Source: an uncultured Desulfurobacterium sp. (GTDB lineage: Bacteria > Aquificota > Aquificia > Desulfurobacteriales > Desulfurobacteriaceae). Taken from it: a DNA stretch of 8,737 bases. The notes under the pieces are model-generated. The model worked only from the letters and a program-made list of their open reading frames with translations. It had not been told where the DNA came from and did no database searches. The stretch lies in contig CAJXJV010000046.1 of NCBI GenBank assembly GCA_913055135.1, forward strand, positions 1-8,737, in the 5' to 3' direction. This document shows, piece after piece, positions 1-6,259 of the stretch; the first letter of the stretch is position 1; each line of letters starts with the position of its first letter. Position numbers and translations under genes: made by a program.

Positions 1-104
1 AACTTATTTTTGTTCTCTGGCAGTTTTCTATCCGGTCTTTCTTGTGGTAATTTTTCTCTTCTTTCTTTTGGTAAAACTGTGGTAAATGGGGTAATTACAC
101 CCAA
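1..104 (-). CDS. Possible start of a further gene, or frameshifted extension of the previous one (runs off window)
   Basis: From a TTG at 104 the frame is open to the left edge, 34 codons without a stop, in the -1 frame relative to the preceding gene. It begins LGVITPFTTVLPKERREK and continues rich in Lys, Arg, Glu and Pro, a composition like the tail of the previous protein. No ATG or GTG start and no good Shine-Dalgarno was seen. The other two minus frames have stops within this stretch. Either a new gene starts here at TTG, or the frame joins the previous gene through the A9 run. I do not recognise the protein. No terminator is visible in the stretch, so transcription probably continues leftward. 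Confidence 0.35.
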   Translation of the reverse strand, partial: MGVITPFTTVLPKERREKLPQERPDRKLPENKNK

Positions 105-106
105 GG

Positions 107-3100
107 TTACTTTTTTTTTACTGCCGATTTTTTTGGAACACTCTTTCTTTTATGGATCTTCTCTATTGGTTTTTTCTTAAAGAAATGGGTACCGAATTTT
201 GAAAAATTTCCCAGTTTCTTGTAGAGGATTGCTTCAAGGATTAAACCGTTAGTTTTTAAATTCAGGGAGCTGTCCACTTTATTGTCTCTGGTATATTTCC
301 CGGCAAGAAATCCCGAATCTGTTTTTAAGTTTTCAATTTCTTTTACCAGCATTTCTGTGTATTCTGTTTTAAACAGAGAATTCCATAGGATAGCCAGTGC
401 AGATGGAAGCACTTCTAATTCAGGATAAGCTTTTCCTGAAGGATCAACAGAAGTGAAAATTTGCCCTCCCTTTCTGTAAATCGTTTCGTAAAGGAACCAG
501 GGGGATCTGTCAAGTTTTACTTCTCCCATGCAGGTTGGAATTTTAGATTCTTTATATCTTTGTTCCTGTGCAAAAAGAATATTTCGTGCGTAATGTTCAA
601 ACTGGTAATTGTAGGGTTGTTCTATGAGCGTAAGGATGAAAGGGTCACTTGTAACCATTGGATTACTTGATGAATGGGGAATTTCATAGTTGAATATTGC
701 GTCATACACCACTTTTTCCTTTTCGACCTTGTCTTTAAAGTTAATGTCAAAATCCCTCAGAGAAAGGGAAATGTAGTGTTGATAGCCAAGGGCGTCTATC
801 TTCTTTAGGTATTCCTTCTTACCATCAAAGAACAGATCATAAACGTTGTCATTTTTTACAGCCTTCCTAAGGTCAAACCTGCTAACAATAGTGTTAATTT
901 CATCTCTGTACTCTGGATAGAGATTTCCCAGGACGTAAAGAGCTTTTAGTAATCTTGCAATGTGGTAAATGTTCCATCCTATTCCCTTTTCAGAATATCT
1001 ATTTGCAAAATCAACCATATTACCGTTCTGGGTGTTATAAACGATATTTGGTAGTTTATTGTTGTAAAGCTTCATTTTTAAAAGAGTTGATAGAAGGCTA
1101 TTTATTCTACTTTTAAAAGTTGACTTCTCTATTAAGCCGAGTTTATCGGCAGAAATTGTTGCAAAAATGGTAAGAGCAATGTCCTCAACTGTTGCCTGGG
1201 GGTAATGATTTCCCCCGTTTACCATACCTGTTTTTGGATTATAGTTTTTTTCAAAATATCTCCATGCAGTACGAGCAATTTCTATGTCTTTCTTTGTAAT
1301 TTCCTGCTTACCGAGTGGACGTAGTACAATATCGTGAACGTCGGACAGAATTACCCTTTCATCTTCGTAAGGCACATGGACTATTTTAAATTTTTCCTTA
1401 AAATTCTTCAGTTCTTTTAGCAGGTCTTTTTTCCTGACATAAAGTCCACACAAAACCTGATAGTCGTTGACATATCTTTCAACTCTGCAGTTTTTAAGCA
1501 CTTTCTTATACTTGTTAAAGACCTGGAATGCTTTGTTTCTCTTTTGTGTGTTAAAAAGAAAAACGGAATAGTAACGTTTTCTCTTCTTTGGTAGACACTT
1601 AAAAGAATCTACCGATGAAATGTATTTATCCCAGTAGGTTTCTCTTGAAGCTATTTTTCTAACAAGAGGTCCCATGCTTTTGTAAAGGATTGATTCAAGG
1701 ATGATTCCGTTAGTATTCATTGTTATTGCTGTGTTATATCCTGGTTTCTTCTCGTATTTACCGGAGAACCAACCTCTATTAGGGTCGTAAGCATCTTTAA
1801 TTATGCTATAGAGTAATTTTGAATAGCCATCGTTCATAATTGATAGCCAACCAATAACGGCTTTTGTGCTGATTGATTTCAAGCTATCTTCATCCTCTCC
1901 CGTTTCAGCAATACACTTCCACTTCTCACCGTTTACATAAACGGTGTTATAAACAAACCATGGTGGTTGATCAACGTTGTCTTCAGAAACAGCAGTAGGA
2001 ATACCGGTTATAAGGTATCTCTTTTTTTGAGCATTGTACACGGCTTTCCCATACTTTTCCGTTAAAGGATCCCAGCCCAATTCCAACGCTTGAAGGATAT
2101 AGGACTCACTAACAACGTAGGTATTTGCTCCTTTCCGCGTATCAACAGGTATTTTTTCTCCGTAAACATCAATTAACTTTATATGGTTATACTTTTTCGC
2201 CTCTGCTGCGTTGAAACCCCAGAGTTCAAATCCTTTTGCTGCATATTCTTCATATCCTGTTCTTCCTTCTTGAAGGTAAAGAGTTTTCCCGTCTTTGTTA
2301 ATTGCACCGTACATGTTACCTTCTCTGTCTAAAACATTACAGAAGTTCCACCTTAGAACGGTTCTATCTATGTCATAGCTGTAAATAGGTAGACATGTTT
2401 TTATAATCTTGAAGGCAGTCAATAACCTTCCTATATCAAGAGCTGACCATCCAATACCTACATCAGTTGGATTGTTGGTATAGTCGGTCATGTGACCGTT
2501 TAAAGCGCTGTATGCTTTGTTCGGCATCTGGTCGTTGTAGAGCTTAATTTTCTGGAAAGTTGCAAGAAATTTTGAAAATTTTCTGTCAAATTCTTCCCAG
2601 CTTATAATCCCAAGCTTGTAAGCAGAAAACAACCCAAGTATATAACTTGAAAGATCCCACGCAGTTGAGGCAGGATATCTGTCTACTGCATTTGCCCAAC
2701 CCGTACTTTTGTTATAGTTATTCTCAATGTATTTCCATGCAATCCTGGCAATTTTCAGTTCTTCTTTTGAAGGCTTACATATTAATGGACAATAATCAAC
2801 AGGTTTTGCAATAAAAGGACGACATCTACTTTTACAAGCCTTGCAAGAGCTTTTTTTATCGCAGTATGTCTTGACCACAACAGCACAGTAACGGTATTCG
2901 TTGCACAACTTCTTTCGAAACTCTTCGGCTTCCTTTTTTGAGCGAACTTTTTCCGTTCTTACGGTCCACCATCCATTTTGAGTTTTAACAACGAAAAATT
3001 TGTATCCTGTTTCCTTTTTAGCTCTTTTTAGAAACTTGACAGCTTGATCCCTGGTGAAGAAAGAACCTATTTGAACAGAATAACAGGTTGAAGCAAAAGT

Positions 3101-3151
3101 ACTGGTAGAAGAAAGGATGACGAGAAGCAAAACTAAAAAAAATTTATACAT
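107..3151 (-). CDS. Exported tandem SPOR-DUF3131 protein
   Basis: Residues are counted from an upstream in-frame ATG at 3184. Starts are also possible at 3166 (its ATGA overlaps the previous stop) and 3151 (residue 12). I prefer 3151: GGAG lies 5 nt before it and it gives a compact signal peptide ending near STFA (28-31), for a 1014-residue product. The order is: SPOR domain (33-107, with YSVQIGSF at 35-42), a Cys-rich linker (Cys108, 114, 117, 121, 132, 136, plus Cys94 and Cys100 in SPOR), DUF3131 copy 1 (141-510), a divergent SPOR-like region (535-605), DUF3131 copy 2 (631-995) and a Lys-rich tail. SPOR domains bind peptidoglycan strands lacking stem peptides, so the protein probably sits in the periplasm at the wall. 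Copy 1 keeps all residues conserved in the 444-residue neighbour; copy 2 has lost several. The function is unknown; a role in handling the glycan made by this operon is inferred. The 3' end lies at an A9 run and might be extended by frameshift. Confidence 0.82.
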   Translation of the reverse strand: MYKFFLVLLLVILSSTSTFASTCYSVQIGSFFTRDQAVKFLKRAKKETGYKFFVVKTQNGWWTVRTEKVRSKKEAEEFRKKLCNEYRYCAVVVKTYCDKKSSCKACKSRCRPFIAKPVDYCPLICKPSKEELKIARIAWKYIENNYNKSTGWANAVDRYPASTAWDLSSYILGLFSAYKLGIISWEEFDRKFSKFLATFQKIKLYNDQMPNKAYSALNGHMTDYTNNPTDVGIGWSALDIGRLLTAFKIIKTCLPIYSYDIDRTVLRWNFCNVLDREGNMYGAINKDGKTLYLQEGRTGYEEYAAKGFELWGFNAAEAKKYNHIKLIDVYGEKIPVDTRKGANTYVVSESYILQALELGWDPLTEKYGKAVYNAQKKRYLITGIPTAVSEDNVDQPPWFVYNTVYVNGEKWKCIAETGEDEDSLKSISTKAVIGWLSIMNDGYSKLLYSIIKDAYDPNRGWFSGKYEKKPGYNTAITMNTNGIILESILYKSMGPLVRKIASRETYWDKYISSVDSFKCLPKKRKRYYSVFLFNTQKRNKAFQVFNKYKKVLKNCRVERYVNDYQVLCGLYVRKKDLLKELKNFKEKFKIVHVPYEDERVILSDVHDIVLRPLGKQEITKKDIEIARTAWRYFEKNYNPKTGMVNGGNHYPQATVEDIALTIFATISADKLGLIEKSTFKSRINSLLSTLLKMKLYNNKLPNIVYNTQNGNMVDFANRYSEKGIGWNIYHIARLLKALYVLGNLYPEYRDEINTIVSRFDLRKAVKNDNVYDLFFDGKKEYLKKIDALGYQHYISLSLRDFDINFKDKVEKEKVVYDAIFNYEIPHSSSNPMVTSDPFILTLIEQPYNYQFEHYARNILFAQEQRYKESKIPTCMGEVKLDRSPWFLYETIYRKGGQIFTSVDPSGKAYPELEVLPSALAILWNSLFKTEYTEMLVKEIENLKTDSGFLAGKYTRDNKVDSSLNLKTNGLILEAILYKKLGNFSKFGTHFFKKKPIEKIHKRKSVPKKSAVKKK
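110..116 (-). promoter_or_regulatory. Possible -1 slippery heptamer A-AAA-AAG before the stop codon
   Basis: An A9 run (plus-strand T at 111-119) followed by G puts the heptamer A-AAA-AAG in the zero frame of the large SPOR-DUF3131 gene, immediately before its TAA at 107-109. This is the same heptamer as the dnaX frameshift site. The -1 frame beyond it is open to the window edge. No clear upstream Shine-Dalgarno stimulator or downstream hairpin was seen, so function is unproven. Confidence 0.35.
200..1582 (-). repeat. Unit 2 of the SPOR-DUF3131 duplication, divergent copy
   Basis: This encodes a SPOR-like region (residues 535-605; YYSVFLF in place of YSVQIGSF, but with a matching second half around YQVLCGLY) and DUF3131 copy 2 (631-995). 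Compared with copy 1, Asp250 becomes His741, Glu306 becomes Ile796, Arg308 becomes Ala798, Glu312 becomes Gln802 and Asp402 becomes Val889. The structural motifs are kept. It looks like a non-catalytic or altered copy. Confidence 0.7.
1655..3088 (-). repeat. Unit 1 of an intragenic SPOR-DUF3131 duplication
   Basis: This stretch encodes SPOR domain 1 and DUF3131 copy 1 (residues 33-510 from 3184). It aligns in the same order with unit 2 at 200-1582. Examples are WKYIENNYN against WRYFEKNYN, GIGWSALDIGR against GIGWNIYHIAR, and TNGIILESILYK against TNGLILEAILYK. The duplication is visible at protein level and has strongly diverged in DNA. Confidence 0.75.
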
Positions 3152-3156
3152 TAAAA

Positions 3157-3160
3157 CTCC
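3157..3160 (-). promoter_or_regulatory. Shine-Dalgarno deciding the start of the tandem SPOR-DUF3131 gene
   Basis: GGAG sits 5 nt before the ATG at 3151. A second purine-rich site, AGGAAGGA at 3167-3174, abuts the ATG at 3166, which overlaps the TGA stop at 3163-3165. The latter could serve the 3166 start by coupled re-initiation. Both starts leave the signal peptide intact, so the choice changes the product by only five residues. Confidence 0.55.
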
Positions 3161-3162
3161 AT

Positions 3163-4497
3163 TCATTCCTTCCTTGTAGCCCATATTACTAAAGGTCCAA
3201 CCTTTTTAAAGAAAATAGACTCTAAAACAATGGCATTTGTGTTAATGTTAATTGACTTATTTATTCTGCCTGACTTCTCATAGATGCCAGCATACCAACC
3301 CTTTTCGGGATTGTAGTTATTTTTAATTTTCTCGTAAAGGAACCTTGTATAGTCGTTAGGATAGAGGACGTACCATGCAAAAGCAGCTTTTGTACTAAGG
3401 GTTCTAAGATCGTTGCGTACTTCTCCTTTGTCCGTTATAGCTTGCCACGGTTTTCCATTGACAAATATACAGTTATATATAAACCATGGTGGTTGATCTA
3501 TGTGATCTTCTGTTACTGCAGTAGGTATTCCTGTTTCTTTAAACCTCTTCTCCTGAACCTTGTAAATCCGATATGCAAATTCGGAAGAGTAGAAGTCCCA
3601 ACCGAATTCAAGACCATCAAGCATGTAGGGTTCGCTTAAAACATAGTTGTTTGCACCAGAATTTTTCAAATCCCTCACATCGTAGGGGATATCTATTCCA
3701 AAAATTTTAGTAAAGGATAGATGTTCACGGTAATCAAGTGATTTTATAACGTCAAGGGAAAGCATAAAGAGCATTTTTGCAGCAAATTGTTCGTAGCCTA
3801 ACCTTCCTTCCTGAAGTATCTGAAGTTTGCCATTTTTTGGCTTTCCTGAAACTAAAACACCGTTCTTTGCCAGTGCATCTAAATCCCAGCGCTGGAGAAT
3901 TTTGTGTATTTTCTCAGTAAACTCCGGATATTTGTTGAGTAAGATGAACAGAGGAATGGAAATTCTTCCAATATCAATTGCTGACCATCCTATTCCTTTT
4001 TCGCTGAGATGTCCTTCATAGTCTGTCATTTTACCGGTGAGAGTATCGTAAGATTTGTTGGGAAGCTTGCCTTCAAAGAGGGGCATTGTGTAAAAAGTTG
4101 TAAGGAGTTTATCTACTCTTTTCCTAAATTCTTCGTCGCTGACTATTCCGATTTCATGGGCTGATATCAGGGCAAGGAGATAGTTCCCAGTATCCCAGAG
4201 TGTTGTGGAGTGGAAACCATCAACAGAATTTACCAGTCCAGTGGAAGGCTGGTAGTTGTTTTCAAAGTACTTCCATGCGATCTTAGCAATTTTTAAATCT
4301 TCGGAAGTTAAATTTCCTGTTGTAAATTTTGCGGGAGGATGGGTTATTTTAACGTGAACACGTTCCATCTTTAAACTTTCATCAAGCCTGGTCAGGTGGT
4401 ATATAAGGGAGAAGGCTAATATCAGCCCAACTATGAAAGCTATGTGATTACGAGCGTATACGACATTTTCGCGAAATACCCGCCATTTACTCTTCAT
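3163..4497 (-). CDS. Membrane-anchored DUF3131 protein
   Basis: This 444-residue protein has a basic N-terminus, one membrane segment (about 18-35) and no clear cleavage site. It is probably anchored in the inner membrane with its body in the periplasm. Residues about 66-435 form one DUF3131 domain, a mostly helical family of unknown function that I recognise from its motifs: TLWDTGNYLLAL (99-110), GIGWSAIDIGR (168-178), QEGRLGYEQFAA (229-240), VLSEPYML (286-293), EDHIDQPPWF (330-339) and NTNAIVLESI (419-428). The conserved Asp102, Asp175, Glu230, Arg232, Glu236, Glu289, Glu330, Asp331 and Asp334 look like a polar groove. The helical pattern with many aromatics suggests a glucoamylase-like alpha/alpha barrel, but this is inference. 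The 11-nt overlap with the synthase gene suggests direct work with that enzyme, for example in glycan binding, cutting or export. It shares its fold and motifs with both halves of the next protein. Confidence 0.8.
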   Translation of the reverse strand: MKSKWRVFRENVVYARNHIAFIVGLILAFSLIYHLTRLDESLKMERVHVKITHPPAKFTTGNLTSEDLKIAKIAWKYFENNYQPSTGLVNSVDGFHSTTLWDTGNYLLALISAHEIGIVSDEEFRKRVDKLLTTFYTMPLFEGKLPNKSYDTLTGKMTDYEGHLSEKGIGWSAIDIGRISIPLFILLNKYPEFTEKIHKILQRWDLDALAKNGVLVSGKPKNGKLQILQEGRLGYEQFAAKMLFMLSLDVIKSLDYREHLSFTKIFGIDIPYDVRDLKNSGANNYVLSEPYMLDGLEFGWDFYSSEFAYRIYKVQEKRFKETGIPTAVTEDHIDQPPWFIYNCIFVNGKPWQAITDKGEVRNDLRTLSTKAAFAWYVLYPNDYTRFLYEKIKNNYNPEKGWYAGIYEKSGRINKSININTNAIVLESIFFKKVGPLVIWATRKE

Positions 4498-6247
4498 TTT
4501 CTATCTCCTCTGAAGGACTTATAAGAGCTGCTCTGATTATTACAAGGAGGGCAGATACGTTGTAGTAAGACCAGAATAAGTTTGTTAAGTAACCAACAAG
4601 GTTGTGTCTTTCACCCAAGAGTATAAGAATACCGTTGAATGCTGCACCCAAAACAGTAAGTAAAACAATCGCTAACTGTGGTCTAACGAGAGCTAAGAAA
4701 TTGCCGTGCTGTCTTATTTTTGGTGTGACTGTGAAGCGAATAGTTTCTCCTTTTAAAACTTTCCACATTGCTTTCAAAACGAGAGGAAACTTAGCAATGT
4801 AGTATTGGCTCCCTCTTTGCGTATTAATTCCCCACGTTGCAATCATAAATGCAAGTTCGTTTGCTATTAAGAAGGGTAAAATATGAAGAAAAAAGCTTGA
4901 AGAGTAAGCAGTTACAGGAGGAATACCTGTAAAAAAATACACAATGGGAGCAAGGAGAAAGATAAAAACGGCAATTGATGTTATATATGACCACATAGTA
5001 GACCAGTACATGAGTTTTTGTCCAAGGGACATATTTTTTCCCACTAAGAACTTTTCTCTCTTTGCTATATCAAGAGTACCACCGGCATATTTAAACTGCT
5101 GAACTGACCAGGATAGTAAATCTTGTGGAGACAGCATTTTTGATTCAACTTTTGGATAGAGGATGGTTTTCCACTCACATACACTGGAAGAATGCTCGAA
5201 GATGGTTGTATAGATATCCTCTGAAACATGAAAGACAAAGTACTCAAGATCAAGTTCTTTAATGGCTTTTTCTTTGTCCTTTGCTTTCGTTACTCTATCA
5301 ACAAACCTTTCAATTGCGGTAAGTTCAAGGGCTGTTCTTCTGTGTATTGAAGCTGCACCACAGCAAAATGGTGCATTGTAAGCATTTCTTCTTCTCTGGA
5401 TGACATCGTAAAACATTCTTGGATCAACGCCAAACGGGTCATAACCAATTCTTACTTCTCCGAAAAGCTTTTCTATTCCTATGCCTATGAGTTCTCCAAA
5501 TTTTCCAAATTTTTCTCTTAAATAACTATGTAGCCTTTTACCCTCAGGAATGTCGTAAAACCATTGGGGAGTTTGAACAAAGGCAACCTTGGGATCTCTG
5601 AAGAAACCCATGGTATCAATCAGAATGGAGGGGAAAAGTCTTGTATCTGCATCACATATAACAATAAAATGTCCTTCCGTTTTCGTCATAGCATCAGTAA
5701 TTGCTCCTGCCTTGTATCCTTTCCTATTATCGCGAGTGATCTGAATGACGCCTTCTTCTTCTATCATCTTCTTCATAGCTGGATTTTTACTATCGTCCAG
5801 AACATATATGTTAACCTTCCAATTCGGTAATTTTTTTACTTTTTTTGCATCCTTGATACTAAGTCTTACAAGTTCAGGTTCTTCGTTGTAAACAGCTATG
5901 TAAATGTCTATTGAGATTGGTTCTCCTTTATAAAACTTTTTTAACTTTTCTGGAACCACTTCGTCCATAAATTCCGGAGGCGCTTTTTCTTCATAGTCCC
6001 GTATCATCCAGTAATTTAAAAAGCTGAGTATTGACCCGATGTACATCATTGTTTCTGCTATTACAAGAGGTATAGCGAACCATAGGGCATTTAAGTTCAG
6101 AGAGGATGTCCATCTCCAGTATATGTACCAGCCACCAAGAACGATAGTTATAACAGCAATAATCTGGTATAACACTTCTTGGACTAAACTATAAGGTGTA
6201 GGAGGCGGAGGAGTTCTGTGTTCGTACTTCTTGAAGTAGAAGTTCAT
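4487..6247 (-). CDS. Processive family 2 glycosyltransferase, cellulose-synthase-like, without PilZ domain
   Basis: This 586-residue inner-membrane protein probably polymerises a nucleotide sugar into a beta-glycan and extrudes it. Two N-terminal membrane segments (about 24-44 and 53-77) precede a cytoplasmic GT-A domain (about 110-400). About four more follow (415-440, 450-472, 517-545, 550-575), with an interfacial helix near 484-499. GT2 motifs are all present: DDS (Asp151-Asp152), DAD (199-201), TPQWF (226-230), FCCGAA (294-299), SED (342-344, usually TED) and QQFKY (383-387, usually QRxRW). FTVTPK at 505-510 matches the FxVTxK gating loop of BcsA. The protein ends about 10 residues after the last membrane segment, so the c-di-GMP-binding PilZ domain of BcsA (about 750-870 residues) is absent. 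There are extra residues before SED (about 311-340). A PPPP run at 13-16 may need EF-P. No BcsB is nearby; the DUF3131 gene that overlaps its end is the obvious partner candidate. The product, whether cellulose or another beta-glycan, is unknown. Confidence 0.9.
   Translation of the reverse strand: MNFYFKKYEHRTPPPPTPYSLVQEVLYQIIAVITIVLGGWYIYWRWTSSLNLNALWFAIPLVIAETMMYIGSILSFLNYWMIRDYEEKAPPEFMDEVVPEKLKKFYKGEPISIDIYIAVYNEEPELVRLSIKDAKKVKKLPNWKVNIYVLDDSKNPAMKKMIEEEGVIQITRDNRKGYKAGAITDAMTKTEGHFIVICDADTRLFPSILIDTMGFFRDPKVAFVQTPQWFYDIPEGKRLHSYLREKFGKFGELIGIGIEKLFGEVRIGYDPFGVDPRMFYDVIQRRRNAYNAPFCCGAASIHRRTALELTAIERFVDRVTKAKDKEKAIKELDLEYFVFHVSEDIYTTIFEHSSSVCEWKTILYPKVESKMLSPQDLLSWSVQQFKYAGGTLDIAKREKFLVGKNMSLGQKLMYWSTMWSYITSIAVFIFLLAPIVYFFTGIPPVTAYSSSFFLHILPFLIANELAFMIATWGINTQRGSQYYIAKFPLVLKAMWKVLKGETIRFTVTPKIRQHGNFLALVRPQLAIVLLTVLGAAFNGILILLGERHNLVGYLTNLFWSYYNVSALLVIIRAALISPSEEIENEE
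4505..4510 (-). promoter_or_regulatory. Shine-Dalgarno of the DUF3131 gene, inside the glycosyltransferase gene
   Basis: GAGGAG lies 7 nt before the ATG at 4497. Both site and start are inside the last codons of the glycosyltransferase gene, which ends at 4487, giving an 11-nt overlap. This arrangement points to translational coupling and joint production of the two proteins. Confidence 0.75.
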
Positions 6248-6254
6248 CTTCTAA

Positions 6255-6259
6255 TCCCT
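6255..6259 (-). promoter_or_regulatory. Shine-Dalgarno of the glycosyltransferase gene
   Basis: AGGGA lies 7 nt before the ATG at 6247 and overlaps the TAG stop of the GH2 gene (6258-6260). The ribosome site is therefore embedded in the end of the preceding gene, consistent with coupled translation. Confidence 0.65.

Noticed and set aside
88..106. Palindrome GTAATTAC (91-98) flanked by G and C runs as a terminator
   Set aside because: The stem is short and AT-rich, has no loop and no following U tract on the minus strand; it also lies in an open frame.
461..670. Plus-strand open frame of 69 codons
   Set aside because: It lies wholly inside the large minus-strand SPOR-DUF3131 gene, opposite conserved domain sequence, and has no ribosome site or recognisable protein.
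3080..3095. Lipoprotein signal at Cys34 of the large protein
   Set aside because: The residues before the Cys are AST, which does not fit a lipobox; signal peptidase I cleavage after STFA fits better.
3442..4021. Two plus-strand open frames (64-65 codons) opposite the 444-residue DUF3131 gene
   Set aside because: They run antisense to well-conserved motifs and show no recognisable domain.
4602..5830. Short open frames on both strands (62-88 codons) within the glycosyltransferase gene
   Set aside because: All overlap GT2 motifs in the correct frame; their translations look random.
4487..6247. Calling the synthase BcsA
   Set aside because: PilZ is absent, QRxRW is altered and no bcs partners are in the window, so the symbol and the cellulose product are not justified.
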